64,000 nucleotides of DNA. Source: Patiria pectinifera. Taxonomy: Eukaryota > Echinodermata > Asteroidea > Valvatida > Asterinidae. The notes beneath the pieces were generated by a model that did not search any database, was not told the DNA's origin, and worked only from the letters and a program-made list of their open reading frames with translations. The translations under genes and the position numbers were made by a program. Shown here piece after piece: positions 1-12,253 of the stretch. The DNA lies in the NCBI GenBank assembly GCA_029964075.1, contig CM057149.1, forward strand, positions 30,456,197-30,520,196. The letters are read 5' to 3'. Each line of letters starts with the position of its first letter. The first letter of the stretch is position 1.

Positions 1-2609
1 TGCGCACACACGTTAGCGATGCATGGTGCACTGTGCGCGTAAACGGCGTTGCGTTCGTCACATTTTCGTGCATTTGTATCTTTCCTCCAACACGTGACTC
101 TCCATGCAAGTCCGTGCGTGTGGACGCGCTGCTGATCTACACGTACATGTACAGTCCTTCATTTAAAGAAAATCCAGGAGAGCTATAAATCAAATCCTCA
201 AAATTTGAGAGAGCAAAAACGCCTCGGAAAAATCTTAAACAGCGAAGCGGTAAAGGTTTTTATACTTTTGTTTTTTATTGCTTTATTTTATTTTATTTTA
301 TTATTATTATTATTTTTATTTTTATTATTATTGCATAATAACATATGTGCTTTACTTTTGTTTTTTTGTAACTGTGCAATTTGTAAAAAAACTAAAAAAA
401 ACTAACTAAATGGTTTTAAATAAAATTTAGCTTGTATTTTTAGGCTCTAGTTGTCAGTTTTTTACTTTCATTTCACTTGGTTATACTTGGTTAATAACTA
501 GTTAATATGGAGCACTGATTCAGATTCATAAAATTAAATAAATTATATGATTAAATGAATTGAAATATATCAATTGAAAGCTAGCTCTAAAAAACAAAAA
601 AAAATGACACAAACTTGCCTTAAATTTAAGTTTAAAATAAATGCCGCCGATAATCTTAAAATTATAATAAAAAAAAAAAAAATGGTCAAGCATGCCATAT
701 ACACAATGCCAGTCAGAAACTGAAAAACTACAATAACGCCTGAATCGTCTGAACCGCACTAGTGAATGTGCTGTGTGGTGGTGGGCCGGCAATGAGACTC
801 GCTTACGGTATATAGGTTTTCGTGACACGCTCTGCATCGTTTCACTACATACCAGTAAAACTTCCTCAAAATAAATCACACGGACAAGAGAAGAGAGATC
901 TGAGAGTAAATAAGCTTGCAAAGATCCTTCTCAATCCGTGTTTTTTTGGCATTTTTAATGATATCTATTCCCGCCATAACGCATTGCAAACTGCGGCACG
1001 CAGTGCATTACTGCGATTATTTACATTGACTGGTTACGCATTTTCATCATGCCTTCATTGGGACTTAGTGCGCGCGCGGCGCACAGGCCAGTCATTCCAC
1101 TGCACCACTGACGAGTTGCACACGTTTTCTGCGCAGCTCTACCGTGGCAGCTTTGTGCACAGCAGTATAGTACACACACGATCACACTACATTTACACGT
1201 ACTTCGTGATCTGTTAGTTCGTTCATTCATGCGATGTCCAGCGGCATATTATGATTGAGTTGGGGCATATACCCAATAAAAAAAATAGATACAAAGACTT
1301 AAAATCCTTTTGCTTTTTTTTTTCACTTTTTTATTTTTCCCTTCCTGTTTGCCTGCTCTTTTTGGATTTTCTGAGTTTTGCTTTTTGGCGCTCCTTAGTC
1401 GGAGCGCGGCAGTAGGGGGAGCTGGGCGATCGCGCTCCTTATAAATGAAGGACTGCATGTAGTCTTTTTATTCTATATCTATGGGTAAAACCATCACATG
1501 TACATGCATACAACACAGAAAACTATGATGGCAAAATGCCATTAACTACATAACAAAGACTACACAGTAACCATGATATGGTGACGACTAAGTATACAGG
1601 GCGACCCCCAAAAAATGCAACCCTGAAACATTTGCCTTTTTTTCAAAAACGTGATCTGTGAATTTTGATGTTTTGGATATCAGATTAAAGCTGAGATGTT
1701 TTTTCTGTCAAATACTAAAAATATCATGAAAACAGCACATTGGGTTGCTGAGAAAATGCCAATTATGTAACACAACTCCCAGTCCATTGTACCTATTTAT
1801 TTATGAAATGTATACAGCGTCATAAATATGTCAACATATTAAAGAAATTGCAAACTGAAAAACATATATTAAAATAACAGAAATGTTTAAATGTGGTAAT
1901 GCCATTGGAATGGACCAAAAAAGAGTTGTGTTACATAATTGGCATTTTCCCAGCAACCCAATGTGCTGTTTTCATTATTTTTCCAGTCTTTGAAAGAAAA
2001 TACTCTCAGCTTTAATCAAATATCCAAAACATTAAAAATTCACAGATCACATTTTTGAAAAAAAGGCAAATGTTTCAGGGTTGCATATTTTTGGGGTCAC
2101 CCTGTACAAATAAGAGCAGGTTTTGTGTAAATTGCTTCATGATATAGTTACATCAGCGTTTCCATCTGCGTTTTGTGCATTTTCAAATCGTATGTGATGC
2201 ATAAAAATATGTCAAGCAAAGGGCCATATTCACGAGTTGGCCATTTTTGTCGAGTTCCCTGAATGTATTTCATTAATTGTAAACTGTTGAATGGGATGGC
2301 GCCAGACTATTTATGCAGGCCTAATGCTGCCTTCTTTTACTGTCATTTTTTTTTAAATCTGGCTCTAAACATTAGGGAACGTTTAATAACAAATTTGAAA
2401 TTATTCATTTGAAGCAGACTGGAATTAATTAGTAATTAACTTGCTTTCATTTCTCTTACTACACAAGTTCCAAAAATCAAGATTTTACCTCGACTCTCAA
2501 TCCAACATGGCCGACCCGTGAATAAGGCCCATTTTTATGCACACACTAAAATACACACACACTATTGTTGTGGTTCATGTAAAATCCAGCTTTTGATTAA
2601 CCTACTTAC
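1..2609. other. HAL intron or flank, repeat-bearing, no exon recognised
   Basis: No sequence matching the next HAL exon is visible on the minus strand, so this is probably one long intron. It contains a TTA-rich simple repeat around 285-335 and a 511-bp inverted-repeat element at 1597-2107. Short open frames here lack coding character. Confidence 0.5.
1597..2107. mobile_element. TA-bounded inverted-repeat element (mariner-like MITE)
   Basis: The left end TACAGGGCGACCCC and the right end GGGGTCACCCTGTA are inverted copies. The match runs inward for well over 150 bp, for example GCAACCCTGAAACATTTGCC on the left and GGCAAATGTTTCAGGGTTGC on the right, and the paired CACATTGGGTTGCTGAGAAAATGCC segments. 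Ends of the form TACAGGG with a TA target are typical of non-autonomous Tc1/mariner elements. No transposase is encoded. Confidence 0.75.
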
Positions 2610-5600
2610 TTGAGCTTTTCAGGGGGGATGACCACGCGAGCAAACTTCCCAAAGCCTGTCGTCACACCATAAACAACTAAAAATAGAATTCAAATGTTAA
2701 AAAAAATAATTGTATAAATTATTCCTTGCTTGAAAAAGTCTGTGTGTGCCTTTTTATTTTTTGAAAATGGGAACGGGAATTACTGAAATGTCAGTGCACG
2801 TATATTTGGTATGCTGATTATAAATTTCCCTTAAAACAAGCTGGAAATGATCTCGGAAAGTGCGGCCCGACTGTAGACCTGCTGTAGCCTATAAGTCATG
2901 TACATGTACATGAGGTAAAAGTCTGTTCTTATAATGCACAACTTCTCACGTGGTGCAATTTTGCATAACATTCCCTTTTTCATCCTGGATCTGCCCATTC
3001 AGTGTTTCTGTTAATTGTCATTTTTTGGTAAACTTTTTCTGATGAAAAAAAGGAAGAACACACAATCTTTGTGAGAATTACAAAGTTATAATTTCACCTT
3101 TATTTTCTTCCACAATCTTTTCTAGTAGCTCCCTCGCCTTTGTGACTTTCTCCCAAGCTTTGTCAGTCAGCTGAGAAAGAAAAGTAGGCTATTCTTAAAA
3201 ATGCTGTCAAATTAACCAAAACACCTTTAAATCCTTCAAGATTACAAGAAAAAAATATTAAATGGTAATTTAATTCATTTTTTTTTGGAAAAGATCTTCA
3301 CATTTCAGATGCCATTCATTGCCATTGCAGATTACATTAAAGGAAATGAAGAATAGAAAAGTATTTGGTTTGTGTTCGGCATTTTGAGGAAATCAAACGT
3401 CGATGACTGTCCTTGCCAAGTTTGAAAAGTAAACACACACACCCAAAATAAACTAATTCAAACACAGAGTTCAAATTCACACCATTTCTATCAAGGCCGA
3501 GGTCAGTAAAAAAAGAAACCAAAATGATAATGGGATATCCAGAATAGGAAGGATAGTATGTTGTTGGTAGTTGGGTGGGGGAAGTTTCTAACAAAGTGTA
3601 TGCATTGTTTAAAATCTCCAAGATTTCAGGAACCCACTTTCACACTAGCAGGAATCTAACATGGCTCCTTCACAATTCTGGTTGGGATCAGGGTAGACTT
3701 TTTCAGGGGAAAATAGGGACAAAGGGCAGCTGGAGCATCGTAGCACAGTAGTAATATCTCTAAACAATACTTGGTGAAGCGACAGATCTTTGGACATGGA
3801 GCACAAGACTGTCCAGTTAGATAACCAGTGCAACTCGCAGTCAATATTCATTGTTACAATGGTCAGGTTGTCATAGCTGTGCTTTCTTTGCCAATATGTG
3901 GATTGGGTTTTCAGTCCCTACCTGATCCGTGGGTTTTCCTCAGAATATTCTTCTGGGGTTTTCCTCCCAAAAAAAAAGAAAAAAGGAGCTTCTTCACAAT
4001 GTCTTGTCTTTACTGGGCCCCTAGGGAGACCAGTGGAATCCTGAATGGGCTACCCAGTTAAAAACTGTGACAGTAGAATAAAAGCATTTCTTTGTCATTG
4101 TCAATCCCCGTAATCTGACTTGCGACTGACTTGATTACCACTCTAGGAAACCTTTTTAAAACTGATCAAAGAAATCGAAGGTAGAACTGAGGTTTCCTGT
4201 CGGAATTCACTTGTTTCCCCCCACCTTGATGTTGTAACTGCCTTCGCCAAGTTTCATCAAGTCATCCGTGGAGAGACTGCATCCATCCAGGCTCAAGTAC
4301 TGCAATGGAGAACATGATAAATTTACCCTGATGTCATCTCCAGATTTGGAAGAGGATGTTCAAGTTGTGAGCTGAATCCCTAGGGAATGCTAGGGCTGGG
4401 TAAGAATGGAAAATTCTCTCTTGATTTGTTTCAAAGAACCCCACTCTCCAAAACGAAACAACAGAATTTCTTTCTGATAAAAGTGAATAAAATTAGGTTG
4501 CAATCAACATTTGGTGACACAGGGCTGGGCTTATTAGGTAAATAATAAAAAAACACCATTAAGTACACTTCTAAACTCTACATGTAAATCTATTAAAATG
4601 CTAACTTAAAAAGTGCTGAAATCCACCTATCATGATGCAGGGGTAAGCTAGACATATAGTAGAGGTGCAAAACATGTCATACCTGTAATAGTTCATAACA
4701 GTATAGACCTTTCTTTTGTTTGTAAACATTGGCACCATTTTATATGGGCTGCCATAAGCGCATATATTGAAGCCGTGGTTGGCAACACATTTTTCCAAGA
4801 AATGTCCCCATAACGCCCTCAATACAAAGTAACAAGGCATGTTTAGGAATTATGTTGTAGCTTTGTTGACAATGTTGTATTTCCAATAATCAAATAATAT
4901 TTTGGTTATCTGTAATAACTCTTCTTCATTTTTGCAGGGTTCGACCTTCCATAGTTTTGCAACCTGTGGTTAGCAAAAATGCAGTTTGCCAACCAAGTGT
5001 AGAAAGGTCTATTAGGTGAACAACGACAGACTGAGATTTTGGGGGATGATGTGCCTTTTGACAAAGAGGACGACACATAAACTTTGAGGCAGGAGGGGTT
5101 GTTCCAAATCATGTGAGTGCATTCTTGACAGTAACAACATTTTTTAATTTTTTTTAATTTTTACTCTTTTTTTTGGGGGGGGGGGTGAGAATTCCACTTC
5201 AGAAATGCAAATGAGCAAAGGCCATTCAAATAAGCTTGGTATTGGAAACGACAAGGACATGTGATTCACATGGAACAACCCCATCCCCCATCCTCCCCCT
5301 CCCCCTCCACCTAGTCATGCATGCATATCTATTCTTGCAAGGACACATAAAAATCAATCCGATTTGAAATCATGATGTTACCTCTGACGCAGACTTATGG
5401 GTTGGGTGTCTGTGAAAATAACTTAGGTCAAGGAAATATCACTTTAACCTTTCCCCACGGGAACATCAATCAATGACTTAATGGAATGCAAAAAAAAACA
5501 ACTATTTTCTGCAAGGCAAGCATGTCCTGGAGTAAAGGTTCACAGAGAAGACCATATTTTACTGATTTCTGAAGGGCTTTGCAACTGCATGTATTGTTGT

Positions 5601-8600
5601 GGTTGATTTGTGGAGCAGTGACTTTAAAAAAGAAATACTACTTTGAACGGTTGGATTGTAATAGTCGGAAGTGGGCCGGCCCATTCACTGAATTTTTCCC
5701 GCTCAGTTTTGGAAACCCAAAGAAATCTTTTGAATAGGTGAAGAATGTGTCTTATGTATTAAAAGCAACTTTAAATTTGTTTACAAGGGGCCTACGATTA
5801 CAAGCTTAGCTTCTTAGTGGGTTCCTCTACAGTCTCACTATCTGTTTATATAGTATCTTTTTTGTATTAATTACGATCATTAAAAATGTGTGGCACTGTG
5901 GAAAATAAATGAACAATGAACAATGAACAATGAACCCAGCATTTTTTGTTCCTTACAAATACACCATAATTTTCCAAACTGCGGACTGTGAAAAAAATTC
6001 AATGAACTATATGTGGAACCAGGTCAAGGTTACTGCAGTATTAATTTTGGTTTACAATACAATTTTGAACAAAAACTGATATAACTGCATATACCTGAGG
6101 ACTGAATACAGATGATATGTTAATATTTAACAAGGAATTGTTATTTTCAACAAGGAATTTATTTTGTAGACATTGCAATAAACAGCTCAACATAAAAATT
6201 GATGGCAGATGGTAATTGCAATATGTGGACCACAAGGCAGGCTAGCATGGAGGAGGTATATATGTGTACACGTGTCTAGTCACATAATGCAGTGGTAATA
6301 GATTTGGTTCAACAAACTGCTTACAAATGCAGTAATGCACCATTTACTTGTAAATCCCAGGGTGCACATAATTTCATGGCTAAATCCAATCCAGAAATAG
6401 CAAGTGGGTCACAAAATCTAGGTCATTTTCAGCTAACTGGTTCATACTATAAAACACACCGTAGATATTTTTTTTGTGAAAAACAAAAAAAATCAGGCAG
6501 AAATGATTTTTTTTTTTCACAGACCAAACTTGGAGCAAATGCAAAGGTCATGCACGCACCCTTTGGTTTAAATACAGTGTTAAAAGGAATATATATCATT
6601 TGCTTTTGCTGTAATTTTCAGAAATGGATGGAATTGGGGGGTTGGAAATATATAGCAAATATAGTTACACTGACTTTTTTGAGGTTTTGGGTTCAAAAAT
6701 GCTATAAAAACCAAGAAACACAATCACTTTCCTGTAGTCTGGTTCCCTGACTCCATTTAAGAAGAAACAGAGCAGTTTACATATATTGGGGAATTGTAAG
6801 GTCAGGGAACCAGTTTAGCTGGCTTGTACCTGTTCATAGGTGTGTAATCAATTGCAAACAAGTGCGATGGTCAACTGGGGCCAGTATTTGAAAAAAAGCC
6901 AGTTTTTTCCAACGCTGATCGGCCGATCAGCGTTGGAAATGGATACAAAAATACCACTTTTCTTGAAAATGACAGTATACCAGGTGCCATGATTTTACAG
7001 GATGCTTTACACTGTCATTCACTAACAGTCCAGCAAGGTATTTCAAAATGATTTGGTAGTTTTATTTTTTGATGTTTGCAAATGTTGTATTTTCCCTTTA
7101 TTAAGAGGGTCTTCTGACGAATCCCTAAATAATATTCAACACAAAAGGAGAACAAGGATACACATTCAGATCATTCTGCAGAGTGGACGAACAGCTCGCA
7201 CCTCCTGTCTTCTGTTCACTTTTCAGCACTGACGGAAAACAAAATCAAGAATACAGAATTTAAAAAAAAGTTCACATACATATCGCCAAGGTCAAATCCT
7301 GAGTGTAAAAACAACCCCAAAAAACAAGGGAAAAAATGGACAACCTGGGGGGGGGGGAGTGTGGGCTCCCCCTGCGTCACTGATTTTGCCTGTACCTGTT
7401 AGCATCGTACTTTGTATAGTTGCCATCCAAGGATAGTAAAACTGACTTCAAACTATTTTTTTATATGTTGGGTAGGTGGTTTGCTATTCATAATCACTCT
7501 TGACTACAATTATGAAGCACATGTACGTCATAATTATAAAACGATAGATGTCAGATGTAACAGGGACAGGGACAAAAGTGGACCCAAATTTACGGAAAAC
7601 CACTCTATACACCGACACTTCAGGCAGTGTACTGGCTATTAATTTTAGCAACTATGTAATTGTCCTGTCTCTGATGGACAACACCATGATTTTGTCGCAA
7701 TCTGTTTTTATTTCATCAATGTCATCATCCTATAGATGTATGTAAAACATTTTATTTTGGGGGGGTGGGGGTAATGAGGGCAATGTGTGAATTAGCTTTA
7801 AACACTCACAATATTAAAATACCTAAATTGTTAGAGTTAAGAAATAATAGCAAAACTACCTTTTGGTAACTCTTCACAAACACATTTTTAAAGCACGAAC
7901 CAAGCGCCTATCGAACACGGAGAGTTTAAGCCATAGTGATCTGGGTCTTGACCCCCCCCCCCCAGGAAACCATCAGATCATTATTTAGCATTCTTCTAAG
8001 AGATACAAAGGCTCACTTGGAACATCTGGTAATCCTTGTATAAATGCTTCTCAACTCCTCCACTGATTAATGGCAATGGATGAAGGTCACATATCCCCAC
8101 TGCACACACGTTACTACAGGACAATATGGACTCACTTATCAATATCATGGATGATATTTACACATTGACTCTATACACACTGTCCTAGCTGAATTGCCCA
8201 TTTACAGTGGTGCTCCCCCCCCCCCCAACAGATGTCCATGCCCCTGAGTGCTCCCCCCACAAGACCACACTCTTTAAAATCTTGAATTGACCAAACATAT
8301 AATCCTTTGCCCTCATCAGTATACATGCACCCACATTTCCCCACACCACTGCCGGTATGAAAGTAATTTCAAGCTCTCTAATGTTAACAGTTGTAAAGCT
8401 GATTCTGCTTCATTGATTGATTGAACCATGGAGGATGGGAATGAACAAAAGAGCTCATTGAAGAGGTAAACCCCACTTACTCCAGTAACATCTGGTTTTC
8501 TCAGAACCGTTGACCACACAACGCAAAAGCGGTATTACAGGCCAACCATTAGCTTATTATTCACATGGCACCGCAAACCTTCCATTCATCTCTTTAATAC

Positions 8601-9796
8601 CATGTTTACTTTGGAGCTTCGACTAGCAAGTAGATGAGTACTTTGCACACTGTATAATTAATTAATCATTTGAAATTACCATCAAAGCAAAGACGGCTCT
8701 TAACTATATTGCGACTGGAGCCTGGATAGAATCTTGTCCAACAATTGGATCCTAAATGTGCTTTTATCTTTTTGGCCCTGACCTTTCAACTTGGAACCCT
8801 AAGGTTAGCCTAAGGTAAGCCTACTATGTTTGTTTACATATTGAGCCTGGATATGTTTGGAAGAATTCACTTGTTTAGCTTTGCCCAATTCTCATGATTA
8901 TGTGGTCAACATGGCTTCCCCATACAAAAAGGGAGTACTATCTTGATTCTTGGCCACAATTTCGACCATACCTCCTTCCCCATTTTGGGGTAAATTCCAT
9001 GGCCTATGGACATCACTAATTTTTTTCCTGCAGTGACCAATATCAGCCATCAGAACAGTGGCACACCCAAGGGGTTGGGTGGGGCAAGGGGTGGGGGCAC
9101 TGGGGCACTCGTGGGCTTGCAGCCTTGCACCCCTTCCCCCCCCCCAAGAGGTTTTATTTTTTGGGGGGGATTTTTTTTTTAGTCCCACGATTTGACCTTG
9201 GTGATATGTATGTGGCATATTTTTGAGTAGTTTAATAATAGGAGTAAGTGGTGCCCCAGCATCAAAATGGTCCAAACCCACCCCCCAAAAAATAGGCTAC
9301 TTCCAAAAAAAATTGAAAACAAAACATTTTTTAGCCCCCCCCCCCTCCAAAGCCAAATCCTTGGTGCACCACTGCATCAGAAAGCGATAACATGCCTAAA
9401 AAGCCAAATTTGGTTTTGGCAAAATTAGTTACAGTTTGAGTTAGGGTTTGTGAACATCATTGCACACCGGTGTCAAGTGATGTCAAGGTTTGGAATTCTT
9501 TCCCCCCCAATTTTGTTTTTTAATACGAGCAGTAGCAACACAATTTTACCGGTGTAGACAAATCCATTGTCATCCACGACATCTTCGATGTGGTCATCAG
9601 GGAACAGCAAGCTTCCTCCCGGTGACTTGCGTACCTCCAGCACGCCATCTTCTTTCTCCTGATCGTAAGCCTTGAGGGTCCGGTAGCGAGACAAGGCTTG
9701 CTTCCTGAGCCAGTCCACCGTCAGCTTGCCCGACTTAACCGGCACGAGCAGCCATTCATCACGGACGCGTATGTTCACCTTCATCTCCGATGGCAT
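2610..9796 (-). CDS. HAL: Histidine ammonia-lyase (histidase), 5' part, continues beyond left edge
   Basis: Histidase deaminates L-histidine to urocanate in the cytosol, the first step of histidine breakdown. Exons seen on the minus strand: 9796-9549 (ATG, 82 codons + 1 or 2 nt; beta-grasp-like N-terminus with VRDEWLLVP and LTVDWLRKQALSRY, as in animal HAL), 4299-4225 (YLSLDGCSLSTDDLMKLGEG), 3170-3098 (LTDKAWEKVTKARELL) and 2676-2610 (VVYGVTTGFGKFARVVIPPE). Each has GT/AG borders and the last three join in frame. The YGxxTGFG segment carries the catalytic-loop tyrosine of the family. A 28-nt candidate exon at 5409-5382 would splice in frame onto 4299. One exon between 9549 and 5409 was not found. 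The ASG triplet that forms the MIO cofactor and most of the lyase fold must lie left of base 1; no further exon was recognised in 1-2609. Identity is secure; the gene is incomplete here. Confidence 0.9.
5382..5409 (-). other. HAL: Candidate 28-nt micro-exon of HAL
   Basis: On the minus strand a TTTTCACAG acceptor is followed by 28 nt and a GTAACA donor. Read so that it ends on a codon boundary it gives HPTHKSASE, which would lead directly into YLSLDG of the next exon, where vertebrate HAL has a short acidic linker. The upstream exon that should supply its phase (2 nt) was not found, so this is tentative. Confidence 0.35.
5906..5937 (+). repeat. Short tandem repeat, 7-8 bp unit
   Basis: AATGAACA is repeated about four times within a HAL intron. 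Confidence 0.7.
6580..7104. mobile_element. TTAA-bounded MITE, family A copy 1
   Basis: Begins and ends with TTAA and has inverted ends (TTAAAAGGAATATA / TATTTTCCCTTTATTAA). Closely related to 27897-28440 and 44944-45475. Near its centre is a perfect 28-bp palindrome (about 6909-6936, CCAACGCTGATCGG plus its complement). Lies in the large HAL intron. A TTAA target is characteristic of piggyBac-type transposition; no coding capacity. Confidence 0.8.
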
Positions 9797-10656
9797 CGGT
9801 CTACCAGTGGAAATGGATTCACCAATTCAGTCTGGCAAAAATACTTGAGCGCGAAACTGGATTCCACTACGGTTGTTTTTTTAGGCCGCACTACCACTGA
9901 GCCGATGCACGTGCGCAACGTACGTGACGAACACTGTAGTTCAAGTTGACCTTGCATTAATAATTGGCACTAAACCAAAATCAAATTTACGAACTGATTG
10001 TCTCATCTGCCTCTCTTTATAGCTCCATGCTGTTACAGACATTGATTTTTTTCACACATAAACTATGCAAGTTTAGTGGAAAGTCGTTGTCGGTAAATCG
10101 TCCTTAAAGTAAAGTTTCTCCAACACATCAAATTACACAGAAATCGAGCAAATTCCTTCATGCAAATAAGCACGACGGACTGTTTTCTTTTTTAATCACA
10201 TGCGCGGTACTATCATAATACGATTGACAACGATGACGTGCCGTGGCGCGAAATCTGCACTACGTGCAAATTAATTTTGTACGTACAGATCATATTCTAT
10301 AGGTAAATTAATATCTCGAACTACTCGTTGTAAACCAAATAATTAAAACGCGCGAGTTGTGTAGGCGCGGCGTGGGCGGAACTACTTTGTCGACCCTGAT
10401 TGGTTAATGAGTGTGCATTATTCATGATGATTGGACTAAACTAGGTTCCAGTCCCTCGGCTATGCTTCAGTCAACAGGCCGGCCACGTGGCGCCGTCGCG
10501 AAGAGGGCGCCCCAACCTGTTTGATTGGAGAATTTTGTTAAAATTAATGAAAGAAAGCTCAACATTCTTGTTTTTGTAGTGACATGACTGAAGGAAGACC
10601 GCTCTCCATATGGAGGTCAGGACCGTTTGAAAATACAACAGTGTGCCAACAACTAA

Positions 10657-11143
10657 CCCCCAAATGTGGCCAATTTACTGGACTACCTCCGTAAATAAAG
10701 GCCACACTTCCACCATGTACAAAAACATGTGGAACTTTGTCAAATTTAGATTTTCACATTTAGTAGGCTTGGTTTGTAGGTTTTTTTTGCTTTAGAAGCA
10801 TACTCACCCTCTTTATCATTTATAGGCTAATCAGAAAGTGCTGCCTTTTTCAGATGTCTACTTTTCGTGAAATTTCCAGATTTGTTTGCACACGTACGTT
10901 TGCGTATCAAAATTTCAACATGAAATTTCACGAAAATTAGACATCTGAAAAAGGCAGCACTTTCTAATTAGCCTATAATTTAGTGATAAAGAGGTGAGTA
11001 TGCTTCTAAAGCAAAAACAACCCTACAAACTAAGCCTAAATGTGAAAATCAAAATTTGACAAAGTTTGACATGTTTTTGTACATGGTGGAAGTGTGGCCT
11101 TTATTTACGGAGGTAGTCCAGTAAATTGGCCACATTTATGGGG
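10657..11143. mobile_element. Fold-back element, arms about 220 bp
   Basis: Left CCCCAAATGTGGCCAATTTA is mirrored by right TAAATTGGCCACATTTATGG. The arms pair through the GGAGGTAGTCCAG, CCATGTACAAAAACATGT and CTGCCTTTTTCAGATGTC segments up to a central spacer near 10880-10915. No open frame and no clear target duplication. Confidence 0.8.
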
Positions 11144-11699
11144 CTATGTACCAACAGGCTAAGTTTTAGAACAACCAGTTTGGCCTGGCTTGCTCAAGTG
11201 GTAGTACAGCTTAGCGTCCACATGAAATTGGAGACTTTTGAGACGTTGGTGGCAGCTCCACACCGCATGCACGCTTTGGCTTGTAAACTATTGGAAATGT
11301 CTCAAAAGTCTCCCAAATGATTGGTGCCGGTGCCTAGAGCGGAGTAGCTATAGGACTACGGAACACCAGTATGCCTTGGGCCTACAGAACGGTTTCCACT
11401 TAATCCTGGCCTGGCAACTCAAAAATATCGTCTAATTTGTACAAAGAATTACATTATAGTTTATACTCAATAGTCTTGATAGACCCCTGCACAATGCATG
11501 GAGCTTTTGTGCAGTATGGAGTACATGTATTTTCTCCTCTAGACAACACCCTCCCCACCCCCCAATAATTTCTCTCAATTTGTGTTTAGAGCCTCAGTGG
11601 ACCGCCAAATCAACATACACAACAATGGCTCCCCCCCACAAGCATCGCTAGAGGAGGGCAATGGGGGCTGTCACATGCCCCAAACCCTAACCCTCTAGG

Positions 11700-12055
11700 C
11701 CCTCTGGGCTCTTGCTGGGATGCAACCTCAATCCTGCAAAATCCTCCAATTGCCACCAAGAAAAAAAATTGGATTCAGCCTCAATCCTCCAAAATCATCC
11801 GTTAATTCTGTGGAGGGTGACCACTGCTTCAATCCTCCAAAATCCTCTGCCAATTACTGCTATGGTCCTCAGAGGCAACGTGAATGGCGTTTAGAAGCAG
11901 TGCGGATGAAATACAAGAAAAACACAGGGCTGATTTATGCATGGCTGAACATAACCAATGCAGGACATGGCCTACTGGCTTGACGTAAGGCATCCTCCAC
12001 ACAAAAAAAAGCAATAAATTTTTGCCATTCATCCTCAATCCTCTAAAATCATCAT
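11700..12055. repeat. Dispersed repeat with CAATCCTCCAAAATC motifs
   Basis: Multiple direct copies of AATCCTCCAAAATC. The same motif recurs at 58235-58473 and, in reverse complement, at 55608-55805. Unclassified. Confidence 0.6.
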
Positions 12056-12253
12056 CATGCAACAAAACCGGCAGATGGACTTGTTACTTTGTTTTTTTGG
12101 CAAATATTGTCTGTTGGCAAATATATACCGCAACAAAAAGAATGCCACCTGTTGTCCGATAGTGTACAAGCACTTCAAGGTCTGCTTTAACACCCTTGTT
12201 TTTTCTTGTACAGGTCTAGATCATCATGAAGCTGTGACAAAAACAAACTGAAG

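Larger units (their letters stand above)
9797..12253. promoter_or_regulatory. Divergent HAL/MFSD3 intergenic region
   Basis: Contains the 5' flanks of both genes. A GC-richer stretch at about 10330-10530 holds GGGCGG and CCAAT/ATTGG-type motifs and could be the MFSD3 promoter and first non-coding exon. A good polypyrimidine/CAG acceptor ends at 12213, 41 bp before the MFSD3 ATG, which suggests the coding exon is preceded by a non-coding one. A 487-bp fold-back element (10657-11143) and a repeat with CAATCCTCCAAAATC motifs (11700-12055) occupy the rest. Confidence 0.4.

Noticed and set aside
8898-9281. 127-aa minus-strand frame as a candidate missing HAL exon
   Set aside because: No resemblance to HAL; composition reflects poly-C/poly-G tracts.
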